Assembly (NCBI RefSeq): GCF_026191375.1
Contig: NZ_JAODTL010000043.1
Location: 62,001-126,000 of the forward strand
Direction of reading: 5' to 3'
DNA length: 64,000 nucleotides
From: Marinomonas pontica
GTDB taxonomy: Bacteria; Pseudomonadota; Gammaproteobacteria; Pseudomonadales; Marinomonadaceae
The first letter of the stretch is position 1, and the number at the start of each line of letters is the position of its first letter. Positions 1-9,379 of the stretch are shown one piece after another. The notes below the pieces were generated by a model. It was not told the DNA's origin. It saw only the letters and a list, made by a program, of their open reading frames with translations, and made no database searches. The translations under genes were made by a program, and so were the position numbers.

Positions 1-770
1 TTGCTGTAACTGGCAAACATCAGTCCTTTTTCCGTTAATGACGCAAATGGCATGCTATGGCGTAAGATTTCCATCGAGTTGCCATTTTCATCTTTTAATG
101 AAGTGCGTTTGGTATGGGCGTGTACCGACTTTTCAGAAGAGGGGTATTCTTGGTTGGTATGTTTTGTACGTCCATAAATATCTTCTTGGGTTTTAATGTC
201 TTCTTTTTCCCACTTAGTGAGATCATGAACAAATCTGATGATATTTAGATAAGAGCCGTTTTTAAATTCGGGGTCATCTTCGCCAACAAGAGCCACTTGT
301 TTGCGTTGTTCTCCTTCAGGGTTTTCTGTGCCGTCAACAAATCCTGTTAAGTCTCGGTTGTCTAGGTATTTAAAGCAGCTGACTTCATCTACTAAAGTGA
401 CGGCATTGCCAAATGTTGCAAACAAGGCGCTGCCTAATAGATAGGTCGCATCATGACGAGAAGAGCGAATGTGAAGGATCAAATCTACATCCGTAGCGAC
501 CATATCGATATCTTTGCCAGTTATGTTAGGGAACGTAGAGAGGTGTCTTGGTCGCTGGTTGTCTAAATCATCCCATATCAATCGACTAAGTCCGATGGCT
601 GCATGCAGTTGGCCGTCTGGGAATTGCGCTTGATGCTCTTCAATCAGAGCGGGCATAGCGGCGAGTGCGTTTTTAACGGCATTAATATCGGATCTATTCA
701 CGTTTAAGGTGATGAAAAGTGCGTCACTGGACGCTTCGGCAATAATGCCAGATTGAAATGAAGTCATCAT
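1..770 (-). CDS. Dyp-type haem peroxidase (C-terminus cut off by window edge)
   Basis: Dye-decolorizing (YfeX-like) peroxidase, a haem enzyme that uses hydrogen peroxide. The frame is open from the start to the window edge, giving about 256 residues of the roughly 300 expected. The family signature GFVDGTENP lies at residues 143-151, and its Asp is the distal catalytic residue. A later segment, SVHAHTKR, lies where the proximal haem His is expected. The start at 770 is a double ATG preceded by AAGGA at good spacing. It lies 27 bp downstream of batD on the same strand and may be read through from the bat operon. Family assignment is firm; the physiological substrate is unknown. Confidence 0.9.
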   Translation of the reverse strand, partial: MMTSFQSGIIAEASSDALFITLNVNRSDINAVKNALAAMPALIEEHQAQFPDGQLHAAIGLSRLIWDDLDNQRPRHLSTFPNITGKDIDMVATDVDLILHIRSSRHDATYLLGSALFATFGNAVTLVDEVSCFKYLDNRDLTGFVDGTENPEGEQRKQVALVGEDDPEFKNGSYLNIIRFVHDLTKWEKEDIKTQEDIYGRTKHTNQEYPSSEKSVHAHTKRTSLKDENGNSMEILRHSMPFASLTEKGLMFASYS

Positions 771-797
771 GTTCGTCCTTTTAGAAATAGCGGTATC

Positions 798-2615
798 TTA
801 AAAATTAGGGTAAAGCGTCTTTAGCTGACTGGCTTTTGACGGTTTGGTTTGGCCGCTGGTGTATTCTTCAAGAGCGTCGGCAAGAGGCTCTCCCTGCCAT
901 TCGTGAGCAGGGTTGCTGGAATACAGCATCAGTTCGGCTTCCATTAAAAGCTGAGTTATTTGAACGGTGGTGAGTCGCTTAATGTCGTCAATGCCACGAA
1001 TTTCATCATCTCCCCAGCGATGTCTTGCCCATTCCAATAAGTGAGAACGCAACGCAGATAAGTTGTCTTGCTGACAGCATTGAATCAAAGAGGTATAAGC
1101 CGTTTGCTCATCACTGGTGTTCAAAGGGGCAAAGTCCTGCAATGTCGGAACGTCTAGTTCTGGGTCTTGTTTTGACTTCTTGCGTTTAAACCAAAGAGCC
1201 GCCCATGCCACCAGCATCAGGGTTGCCACAATGAGCAATCCGGCAATCAGGTAGTGTCTGAATGATAGATTGTCCTCTGTGTCATTTATAACAATGCGGT
1301 TTGTGTCCGTTGGTTCTGATGGTTCTGTGGGTTTTTTAGCCAATGAAATTGGTGCAACGGAGCGTGTTTGTGCAGGCAATGGCTCGTTTATTGTTGGTGG
1401 ATTGCTGGCGGTATTGTCAGGTAGTGTCGCGCCAGTTGGTAGTGGGGCAATACTGATGGTTTTGGTCGTTGCGCTGGCGTTGCTGATCGCTCTCGCTTCC
1501 GTATCCCAATAGGCTACATTGATGTCAGGCAAGGTTAATGGGCCTTCGGCCGTTGGTACCACTTCTACGATAATCGTCTGACTGCCAGTGACGCCATTTG
1601 CGGTTTTTTGATTATCAAATTTTGGAGATTTTGGATAAAGTTTGTATTGGCGAGTGCTGTTAAAATCGAGTGTCGGTATTTGCTCGGGCAATGAGCCTTC
1701 CGCTTTGATATTGATCGTCCAAATAAGGGTGTCTCCTACACGTGGTGATTCGCTCGTTTTGCTTAGTGTGGTTGACACTGAGACATTTGCACTAGGCAAC
1801 CAGGCGTCGCCTGTATAGCTCGCAGGAATGGGAATGACCTGTAAGTTTAATGGCTCACTTTGTACTTTAATCATTCTTCGGCCAGTCGATGTATTGATCA
1901 TGGCTTGTATGCTTTGCGGTGGAATCGTAAGTACACCGCTGCGCTGTGGAAAGGCCAAGTATTCGCGGGTGATGACTTGGTATTGGGTGCCATTGATGGT
2001 TTGGTAGTTCATCTGATCGTCTACCAACCTTTCAACGACAAGGTCAGGATGAGTCGGTACAGAGCGATTTGCATTTTGGAGGGCAACAGAGGTGTAAAGC
2101 TTGACGCTTAAAATGACTTCCTGCTGAAGGTATGGTTCCACTTCAGATACGTCTGTTTTGAGCATGACTGGCGGGTTGCCATTATTGTCCAGTAATTGAG
2201 GGGAACTTTTGACCACCAGACGAATAGGTTGAGATTCGTGATCGCCAATTTTGATGGCGGGAATTTCAACGGTACCAACAGACTTTGGCATTAATGACAC
2301 GACCCAAAAATTCAGCGCAGTACTGGTGCCAAGGTTAAAACTAAATTGACTGTTTTGGCTTTTGCCTAAAATATCAAAATCGCGCTCTAATGGGGTTAAG
2401 TCAGGGCCATTTCCAGTATCGGAAAAATCGGCGCGCAATGTTAGCTGAACCACTTCGTTTTCGGTCGAAACACTTTTGTTAAGCGAGGCTGTGACGCTGG
2501 CGGCATAAAGATGACTGGATAAAGTGATAAAAAGCAGTGCTGTCATTAGGCAAGAAAGCAAGCGACTCAGCTTGTCTTGCGGTAGTAATGAAATGAAGTA
2601 GTGCTTTTTTACCAT
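798..2615 (-). CDS. batD: BatD-like membrane protein (oxygen tolerance family)
   Basis: BatD/BatE-family protein of the Bacteroides-type aerotolerance operon, of about 605 residues. It has an N-terminal signal peptide ending near LYAAS, a long beta-rich periplasmic region, one transmembrane helix at about residues 455-475 (IAGLLIVATLMLV) followed by a basic stop-transfer KRKK, and a cytoplasmic tail. The start chosen is the ATG at 2615, which overlaps the end of batB by 7 bp and has GAGGATGG upstream; the frame is open further upstream, but that extension would lie inside batB. It is the last bat gene and is presumably translated by coupling. The molecular function of BatD is not well established. 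Confidence 0.85.
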   Translation of the reverse strand: MVKKHYFISLLPQDKLSRLLSCLMTALLFITLSSHLYAASVTASLNKSVSTENEVVQLTLRADFSDTGNGPDLTPLERDFDILGKSQNSQFSFNLGTSTALNFWVVSLMPKSVGTVEIPAIKIGDHESQPIRLVVKSSPQLLDNNGNPPVMLKTDVSEVEPYLQQEVILSVKLYTSVALQNANRSVPTHPDLVVERLVDDQMNYQTINGTQYQVITREYLAFPQRSGVLTIPPQSIQAMINTSTGRRMIKVQSEPLNLQVIPIPASYTGDAWLPSANVSVSTTLSKTSESPRVGDTLIWTINIKAEGSLPEQIPTLDFNSTRQYKLYPKSPKFDNQKTANGVTGSQTIIVEVVPTAEGPLTLPDINVAYWDTEARAISNASATTKTISIAPLPTGATLPDNTASNPPTINEPLPAQTRSVAPISLAKKPTEPSEPTDTNRIVINDTEDNLSFRHYLIAGLLIVATLMLVAWAALWFKRKKSKQDPELDVPTLQDFAPLNTSDEQTAYTSLIQCCQQDNLSALRSHLLEWARHRWGDDEIRGIDDIKRLTTVQITQLLMEAELMLYSSNPAHEWQGEPLADALEEYTSGQTKPSKASQLKTLYPNF

Positions 2616-4353
2616 GGGTTTTGCCCATCCTCTTGCGAAAATCGATTTTCGTTGCGTTTTTCTTGATGTAAATACCAAAGCTTCCGCTGTAATAACAAGC
2701 CGGGATCATCCTGAATTTGTCGTAGCCATTGGTTCAGTGCTTGTGTTTTTTCTTTGTCTAATGGCGGTTGTATTGGCTCGTTTTTGCTTTTTTCATCTGA
2801 GTGCTTGTCTTGCTTATTATCCTTAGGTGTTTCGTTTTTGTCTTGTTTTTCGTTCTTTTTATTGTCATTTTTTGAATCATTGGGGTCTTTTTCGTCATTT
2901 TGATCTTTTGAGTCTGACGGAGTTGACTGTTTATCTTGGTTCTTATCTTGCTGCTGTTGTTGGTTTTTTTTCTGTTCTTTTTGTTGTTGGTCTTTTTTTT
3001 GCTGTTCCTGTTGTTGCTTCTTTAAGTAATCAAGATTGTCTTTGGCAGCTTTTAATGAGGGGTCTTGTTCGAGTGCTGTCTCATAAGCTTCTATGGCTTT
3101 TTCTGTGTCACCAGATAGGGCTAATGCATTGCCAAGGTTGTAATTATCCGCGGCATTTCTGTTCATGTTCTGTAGTTGTTGAGCCGTTTCTGGGTACTTC
3201 TCTAATGCATATGACGTCGCCGCTTTCCATTCAGGCCGCTCGAAGTATTGATCCGCAGCTTGCCAGTCGCCTTGATCTACCGCTTTTTGGCCTTTTTGGT
3301 CTTGGGTAAGGAACCAATCTAGAGGTGATGCGTATGTCTTTTCGGAAGGGAAGGATAGCAGGCTCATCAGCAAGAGGAACAGCATGCCTTTACGGAACTG
3401 GAACGCCAGCCACAGCATGAAAGGCAAAGCAAACCAATGACCTTGCTCAATCCAATGAATGCTTTTATTTTGCGCCTTTTGTGTTTGCGCATTGTCCAAT
3501 GGGGTGTTGGTGATTTGCGCGATCTCTAATGGCGTTAAGCGTCCCTGATGAAACTGGCCGCCGAGTGACGCAGTCAATTTTTGTAATTCTTTTAGAGGCG
3601 TAATCGGCATGACATTTCGACCGTTCTTTCGCAAAATCTGACCGTCTGGCAGTGTAATAGACGAAGGATTGTCTGTACCGATCGCGACCAAATCCAAGCG
3701 AATGTTTCTGTCTTTCAGCAGGGAGGGTAGTTGGGTGGCGTCTTGTCGGCTGACGTCGTCTGTAAAAATAACCAGATGCATTGGCTCGGAAGGGTCTTTG
3801 CTCAGTGAAAGAGCGGTTTCAACACCGCTGCTGAGATTGCTGCCATACATCGGCATAATAATAGGGTCCAACGCGAGTAGGAAGTGGGTGATGGTTTCCC
3901 TATCTTGGCTAAATGGGCTGATAATAAAACCCTCACCAGCAAAGGCAACCAACGCAACATCGCCTTCTTTGCTTTGCTCTAAAATGTCTCGAATAGTCTG
4001 CTTTAGCTGCGTTTGTCTGTTGGGTTTGATGTCGGTGGCGTACATCGACAAAGACTGATCAACGATGAAAACGGTCTTCTGAGTGTTTTCAAACATAGTG
4101 GTAGGGGCTTTTGTCCAGCTAATACCAGCTAGGCCAATCCACAACACACATGCCGCAGCAATGCCCAATCTTTTATTGAGGTTACTTGTTGTATTTTTAT
4201 AGACCAAATGGGGCATTAATACTGGATCAACCACGTTTTTTAAAGGGCTTTGGCGAGACCGATTACGGCTGAAAAAAAGGCCAATACTAAGGTGATGGGC
4301 AACATGATCAGCCAATAAGGACGTTCAAAATGCATCAAGTCGAACAACATCAT
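2609..4353 (-). CDS. batB: BatB/BatC fusion: VWA domain plus TPR protein (frameshifted)
   Basis: von Willebrand factor A protein with an intact MIDAS motif, DQSLS (FIVDQSLSMY), then transmembrane helices, TPR repeats, and a long low-complexity Gln/Lys/Asp tail. This is the BatB plus BatC arrangement fused in one chain. The natural start is the ATG at 4353, overlapping the batA stop as ATGA, giving an N-terminus MLFDLMHFERPYWLIM typical of BatB. That frame runs into the main frame only if the A7 run at 4272-4278 (T7 on the coding strand) gains one base. Corrected length is about 581 residues. The indel is in a homopolymer and is probably a sequence error, though a true frameshift cannot be excluded. 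Confidence 0.8.
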
Positions 4354-5372
4354 GCTTGGCCTCCTTTGCGCGTGACGTCTTTTTTGAATCTATTATTCCA
4401 TGCAATGTGTTTACTACTAAGCAAGGCAAGTGCGAAAAAAACATGGAGCCAAGGCCAAGCCAATGGAATAAACTGGTCAACGGGCGTTGCCAAATGTCTT
4501 CTGTCGGTGTGGGTTCTAGCGCATCAAGAGTTTGATAGATGCTTTGTAGATCTTCGGTACTTTTGGCGCGAAAGTACTCCCCCCGTTTGTGCGGCAATGT
4601 TTTTTAGTAAGGTCTCGTCTAGGTCGCTTGATGGATTGATCGCTTTAGGGCCAAAAAAACTTTGCACCACCATGCTGTCCGCACCGATGCCAATGGTGTG
4701 AATTTTTACATTCTGTGAGGCAGCGAATGAAGCTGCTTGTTGCGGTTGAACCCGGCCAGCAGTGTTAGCACCGTCTGTCATTAGGATAAGCACCTTTTTG
4801 TCAGACGGTTTGTCTTCTAGTCTTTTTATGCCCAATCCAATCGCGTCGCCAATGGCGGTTTGTTCGCCAGCAAAGCCAATTTGGGTTTCTTGGACCAGCT
4901 GATTAATGGTCTTTGTGTCAAAGCTGAGCGGAGCTTGAAGATAGGCTTTGGAGCCAAAAACAATGATGCCAATGCGGTCACCTCGGCGAGCTTGAATAAA
5001 ATCGGATAGAACAGACTTTGCCGCTTCCAAACGGTTGGCGGGTTGATCATTGAGCGCCATGTCACTGACTTGCATGCTGCCAGATAAATCGAGAGCGATC
5101 AGTAAATCGCGTCCCGATGGTGTTACTTTGGTCGGCTCACCCAGCCAAACAGGTTGAGAAATGGCCAAAACCAGTAATGCCCAAGACAACAAAAGACAGA
5201 CGTAGTGAGGTGTTGGTCTTTTTGCTGCTGTTGAACGGTCATGCTTACTCAGCAGCTCGGTACTGCTTCCCCACCAGATGCCATCGCCTCTGGGCTTGGT
5301 CTGTGGCAAAAAATACATAATAAAAGGCAAGGGTAAAAGTAAAAGAAACCAAGGCCAAGATAGCTCAAGCAT
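4350..5372 (-). CDS. batA: BatA VWA-domain membrane protein (two compensating frameshifts)
   Basis: VWA protein of the bat operon with N-terminal and C-terminal membrane helices and the MIDAS motif DLSGS (ALDLSGSMQV). Frame 1 runs from 5372 to a C6 run at 4579-4584. After that the expected family sequence EYFRAKSTEDLQSIY continues in another frame. Near 4482-4484 (GGG) the original frame resumes with QFIPLAWPWLHVFFALALL, a typical BatA terminal helix, and ends in TGA at 4350-4352. Corrected length is about 340 residues, normal for the family. It overlaps DUF4381 upstream by 8 bp and batB downstream by 4 bp. The two indels are compensating and both sit in short homopolymers, so sequencing error is the likeliest cause. 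Confidence 0.8.
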
Positions 5373-5850
5373 GATGCGTCCTTATCCAGTAGCAAGTGGT
5401 TTTGATCATGGTGAGTCGTTGCTCTTGAGTGAGATCTATGTGGCTTCGATAAGGGCCATCAACAAAATCGCTTCCAAGTGATGAAAACTGGCGCTTTTTA
5501 GGCATGGATTGGTCTAATTGTTCCAACAGGGTTTTGCTGGGAAGTGCGGCGGTTTCGCGTCGTCCTTCACTGATCAAACAGCGTCGCAGCACTTCATGGC
5601 ACAGCAGAATACAGTCTTTGTCACTGAGTGAGCTGGATGTGTGAGTAATGACAGACAACGCTTCACGTCGATAGCCGCGTTTTTGATGACGGCGGAACCA
5701 TAAAACAAGCAGAGCAATGATGATGAGAAAAAGGGCCGCGACCAGTAGCCATGTCCACCACACTGGAGGCCACATAGGAACTGCCTGCGGCAGCATATAC
5801 GCTTTGTGCGGCAAGTCCATCGCTTGTTGCGCTGTGTTTGCAGTCGGCAT
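5365..5850 (-). CDS. DUF4381 family protein of the bat operon
   Basis: A 161-residue DUF4381 protein. It has a short N-terminal Pro-rich segment, one strong membrane helix at about residues 32-52 (WTWLLVAALFLIIIALLVLW), an RRHQKRG stop-transfer and a cytoplasmic helical domain. DUF4381 genes are typically found between DUF58 and batA, as here. It shares one base of TGATG with the DUF58 stop and overlaps the batA start by 8 bp, so translation is probably coupled. Role in the complex is not known. Confidence 0.85.
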   Translation of the reverse strand: MPTANTAQQAMDLPHKAYMLPQAVPMWPPVWWTWLLVAALFLIIIALLVLWFRRHQKRGYRREALSVITHTSSSLSDKDCILLCHEVLRRCLISEGRRETAALPSKTLLEQLDQSMPKKRQFSSLGSDFVDGPYRSHIDLTQEQRLTMIKTTCYWIRTHHA

Positions 5851-6761
5851 CAGTGTAGCGCTCCTTGAGACAGTAAGTAGCGAGCGATTTTATCGGGTGA
5901 CTCAGTGAGATCAAACGCTTGATATCGAATGCCCAGTGAAGACAGTTTTTTGCGCATCTGGGTGTTTTGCGAAAAAAAAGAGTCTTTAGCGCGTTGCATA
6001 CTCTGTTTGCTAATGGTGACTTGCTTTACGCCCGTTTCATCGGCCATTTGATATTGGCCAGGGGGTAAATTAAAGGCATTGCTGTCGATGATTTGAATCC
6101 AGTGAACGCTATTGTGTTGTGCGAGTTGCATTAAAGCACTTTCTTCACTGTCGTCCCAGTATTGTTTGTCGGTCAATATGATCACGTCTTTATTGTGTGT
6201 TTTATGTGTCAGTAGGGTGTTTGACCAAACGCTGTTGTTATTGTTTGGGTGATTACGATTGTGGATGTAAGACGCATTTTTTAACTGTGTCAGCAGGGTT
6301 GGCAAGGTGTTCGATCGGTTGCTTGCGTGGTCTTCTTTGCCAAAGGTTAATCGATACGACAAAGTATCGCCTTGTTGTTTGGCGCGCCACGCAATAAGAC
6401 CTGCGAGCTGAATAAGCCGTGTCGATATAAACGTATGACGAGTGCCAAAATACGCGCTATTTGATAAGTCCATTAGCAATAGTCGCTGATGATCGTTTTC
6501 TTGCGCGTACAGCCGCGTGTGTGCCTGCCCAGTTCGAGCGGTGACTCGCCAATCTATGTGTCTTAAATCATCACTGGCTTGATAAGCGCGCAGTTCCAGC
6601 ATTTCCATGCCATGTCCCTTTTGGCGCGAACGACGCTCACCGGTTTGAGAGGCGAAGCGAATCGCTTTGGGCGCTCGTCCTAGGTGCTTAGCGTAATGAC
6701 CTAACAGAGCGAAATGGGCATCATCTAGCTCAGGCGAAACGGGAGATAATAATGGACTCAT
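5850..6761 (-). CDS. DUF58 domain protein
   Basis: DUF58 protein of 303 residues, the usual partner of MoxR AAA+ ATPases and Bat VWA proteins. The recognisable core is the region LELRAYQASDDLRHIDWRVTARTG around residues 55-78, where the family pattern R-x-Y-x-x-x-D-D-x-R-x-I-D-W-x-x-x-A-R is intact. The C-terminal half folds as a divergent VWA-like domain in this family. It lies 34 bp downstream of moxR and directly overlaps DUF4381, consistent with one operon. No frame problem was seen here, unlike its neighbours. Confidence 0.9.
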   Translation of the reverse strand: MSPLLSPVSPELDDAHFALLGHYAKHLGRAPKAIRFASQTGERRSRQKGHGMEMLELRAYQASDDLRHIDWRVTARTGQAHTRLYAQENDHQRLLLMDLSNSAYFGTRHTFISTRLIQLAGLIAWRAKQQGDTLSYRLTFGKEDHASNRSNTLPTLLTQLKNASYIHNRNHPNNNNSVWSNTLLTHKTHNKDVIILTDKQYWDDSEESALMQLAQHNSVHWIQIIDSNAFNLPPGQYQMADETGVKQVTISKQSMQRAKDSFFSQNTQMRKKLSSLGIRYQAFDLTESPDKIARYLLSQGALH

Positions 6762-6795
6762 GGTACTCAGAAGCCTTGTAATGCAATGCTTTGAA

Positions 6796-7763
6796 TTAAA
6801 GGGCGGGAACGTGGCTGATCAACCGCTTGAGCAAATCGTCAACTGACAGCCCAGCCGCTTGCGCTTCAAAAGTGGTAATAACGCGATGGCGTAATACCGG
6901 CAGCGCAATGTGGCGGACATCGTCTGGTGTGACAAAATCTCGACCATTTAATAGGGCATTTGCCCGAGCGCAGCGGTCTAACGCGAGTGTGCCACGAGGA
7001 CTGGCGCCAAACTCAATCAAGTGACTTCCTTTACCTGCGTCTCCAAGATAAAGCTCAGGCTGTCGTGTTGCCATGACCAATTGCACGATATATTGCTCGA
7101 CGCTTTCGGACATATACAAGGCCAAGGCGTTTTGTTGCAGCTTAAGAATGTCAGAGGGTGTGCAAATGGGTTGTGGTTTGCTGGATGCGGTTTTATGTAA
7201 GTCTTGCTGGCGCACTAATCTTAATACGTCCAATTCACTTGCGGCGCTTGGGTAACCAAGATTGATCTTCATCATGAAGCGATCAAGCTGCGCTTCCGGT
7301 AGAGGGTAAGTGCCTTCTTGTTCGATAGGGTTCTGTGTTGCAATGACAAAAAAAGATCAGACAGCGCATAGCTGTGGTTGCCGACTGTGACTTGTCTTTC
7401 GCCCATGGCTTCAAGCAATGCCGACTGCACTTTGGCTGGTGCGCGGTTGATTTCATCGGCCAACACAATGTCGTTCATGATGGGGCCGGGGATAAAGCTA
7501 AACTGCCCCGTTTCTTGTTGGTAAATGTCAGAACCGGTGACGTCACCAGGGAGTAAATCCGGCGTAAACTGAATGCGTTGAAAGCGACTGTCGATGGCGC
7601 TGGCGAGCGCTTTGGCGGCGGTGGTTTTGGCGATACCTGGAGGGCCTTCTAGAAGAACATGGCCATTGGCGATTAAAGCGACGAGTAATTCATGAGTGAG
7701 TTCGGGTTGGCCGACAACGGCGCGATTTAGGTGGTCTTTTAATTGCTCAATTACAGTTACCAT
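6796..7763 (-). CDS. MoxR family AAA+ ATPase (frameshifted)
   Basis: MoxR ATPase, thought to act as a chaperone-like partner of VWA proteins, about 322 residues when repaired. Walker [10 protein letters not shown] is at residues 40-48 and Walker B is in [11 protein letters not shown]. The frame from 7763 breaks at the A7 run at 7348-7354: it should read [16 protein letters not shown], a near-invariant MoxR segment, but reads DLFLSLQHR and stops. Adding one A restores a full-length protein ending at 6796. It heads the bat operon. A homopolymer deletion in such a conserved motif is most simply a sequence error. Confidence 0.85.
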
Positions 7764-7776
7764 CGAACCTAGGTTC

Positions 7777-7804
7777 CTTATACTTCTGTCAAAAAAAGTG
7801 TCAA
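7777..7804 (-). promoter_or_regulatory. Possible moxR/bat operon promoter
   Basis: On the minus strand TTGACA (7799-7804) is followed after 16 bp by TATAAG (7777-7782), close to the sigma-70 consensus. It would start transcription only a few bases before the moxR ATG at 7763, and the AAGGA that could serve as ribosome site overlaps the -10. Either the transcript is nearly leaderless or another promoter upstream is used. Confidence 0.35.
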
Positions 7805-7892
7805 CGCAATATAATAGTCTTCATCTTATCGGATTCAAATCTTTACGCACAGAGCGTTCTCTGTAAGGGTAATGTAAGTACAGGACACGAAA

Positions 7893-8114
7893 ATGGCAAA
7901 AATTGTATTAAATGTGGCTTTGCCCGCGTTTAAATATGAGGCTATGTATGCGGGAGCCGCTAAAAACCTAGTGGCGAGCAGCCTAGATGGACGTAAAGTT
8001 CAGTTGCCCTTAACGGCTTTTCAGCGATTTGTTACCCATCAAGGCATCCACGGATTGTTTGAAGTCGAGTTTGATGACAAGAATAAATTGATCGCTGTGA
8101 CTAAACTGACATAG
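7893..8114 (+). CDS. DUF2835 family small protein
   Basis: A 73-residue protein of the DUF2835 family. The recognisable core is the pattern Y-A-G-A-A-x-x-L-V-A ... DGR-x-V-Q-L-P ... F-V-T-H-Q-G-I-H-G-L-F-E-V-x-F-D, typical of this small gammaproteobacterial family. The ATG at 7893 is preceded by CAGGA at reasonable spacing. A plus-strand TATAAT at 7810-7815 with a weak -35 (CTGTCA) could drive it; the gene is divergent from moxR. Function is unknown. Confidence 0.85.
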   Translation: MAKIVLNVALPAFKYEAMYAGAAKNLVASSLDGRKVQLPLTAFQRFVTHQGIHGLFEVEFDDKNKLIAVTKLT

Positions 8115-8225
8115 CGTTCGTTTGGAAGACACGCATTAAATAGCACAAATCAGATTGAAAATTAGATAAATAGCACAGCTCAGCGAAAGCATTCACCAGA
8201 CTTTAATAGCCTAGGAGCCCTAACA

Positions 8226-9266
8226 ATGTACCAACTTGCTCGCTCGTTACTTTTTAAACTAGACCCAGAAGTATCCCACGAATTGTCTTTGGATCTTCTC
8301 GCAGCAAGCAGCCGATTGGGCTTAAATAAATTTCTAGGCGGATTGCCGTCCACGAAGCCAGTGGATGTGATGGGCATACGTTTTCCCAACGCAGTAGGTT
8401 TGGCGGCGGGGTTGGATAAAAATGCCGATGCGTTTGAAGCATTAGGTGCACTGGGTTTTGGTTTTGTGGAAGTGGGCACGGTAACGCCTAAAGGCCAAGC
8501 TGGTAACCCTAAGCCACGTTTGTTTCGTTTGCCAGAACATAACGCCATCATCAATCGCATGGGGTTTAACAACAAAGGCGTTGATCATCTTGTATCGCGC
8601 ATAAAATCCCATCGTTATCCTGGTGTTTTGGGCGTGAACATCGGCAAAAACCTAACAACATCCGTAGAAGACGCCGCCGCCGATTATTTGGCGTGTCTAA
8701 CACAAGTCATTCCTTATGCCGATTACATTACTGCCAACATCAGCTCACCGAACACGCCGGGGCTGCGCAGTTTGCAATTTGGCGACAGCCTAGCGCAACT
8801 GATAGCGCCGTTGACAGAGGCTCGTGATCGATACGAAGCAGAGCATGGTAAGCGCGTACCTTTAGCGGTGAAAATTGCGCCTGATATGACCGATGACGAA
8901 ATTAAAATGGTGGCCGACACATTGGTTGACCAAAGGGTTGATGGCATTATTGCCACAAACACCACCTTGTCACGCGATGCGGTGGCGGGACACAAGTTTG
9001 AAAAAGAAGCGGGTGGCCTAAGTGGTGCACCTGTTCGCGATGCGTCAACGCACGTTGTTCGTGTATTGGCGGAGCACCTAAAAGATACGTTGCCGATTAT
9101 TGGTGTGGGCGGTATTTCCAGCGGTTCCGACGCCGTCGAAAAACTGCAAGCCGGAGCCCGTTTGGTGCAAATTTATTCTGGCTTTATTTACCAAGGTCCA
9201 GAATTAGTTAAAGAAGCCATTGCCAGCACAGACGCGTATTACCGAGAACGAGAATTGGGCATTTAA
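8226..9266 (+). CDS. pyrD: Dihydroorotate dehydrogenase (quinone), class 2
   Basis: Membrane-associated, FMN-dependent dihydroorotate dehydrogenase of pyrimidine synthesis, 346 residues, normal length. The N-terminal helices ([22 protein letters not shown]) are the class-2 membrane-binding part. Class-2 motifs include [28 protein letters not shown], the catalytic-loop region [11 protein letters not shown], and the FMN phosphate site IGVGGISSG near the C-terminus. ATG at 8226 follows TAGGAGC. It stands alone and is followed by a strong terminator. Confidence 0.97.
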   Translation: MYQLARSLLFKLDPEVSHELSLDLLAASSRLGLNKFLGGLPSTKPVDVMGIRFPNAVGLAAGLDKNADAFEALGALGFGFVEVGTVTPKGQAGNPKPRLFRLPEHNAIINRMGFNNKGVDHLVSRIKSHRYPGVLGVNIGKNLTTSVEDAAADYLACLTQVIPYADYITANISSPNTPGLRSLQFGDSLAQLIAPLTEARDRYEAEHGKRVPLAVKIAPDMTDDEIKMVADTLVDQRVDGIIATNTTLSRDAVAGHKFEKEAGGLSGAPVRDASTHVVRVLAEHLKDTLPIIGVGGISSGSDAVEKLQAGARLVQIYSGFIYQGPELVKEAIASTDAYYRERELGI

Positions 9267-9305
9267 TTCCTAACCACAACCCTAATGTGGCATAGCGCAT
9301 TTTGT

Positions 9306-9340
9306 AAAAAGCAGGCCGAGACAAATCTCACCTGCTTTTT
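9306..9340 (+). terminator. Rho-independent terminator after pyrD
   Basis: AAAAAGCAGG at 9306-9315 pairs with CCTGCTTTTT at 9331-9340, with an inner GAGA/TCTC extension, so a long stem ends in a T run. It closes the pyrD transcript. Confidence 0.85.
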
Positions 9341-9379
9341 ACCTTGAATATTCATTGAAATCTAAAAAAGTACTTAAAA

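Noticed and set aside
4325-4597. Separate small gene of 90 codons in the batA region
   Set aside because: Its middle part (EYFRAKSTEDLQSIY) is batA sequence in a shifted frame and its end overlaps batB.
7348-7354. Programmed frameshift at the A7 run of moxR
   Set aside because: MoxR families have no known frameshifting, the short product would lack the C-terminal domain and similar homopolymer breaks occur in many unrelated genes here.
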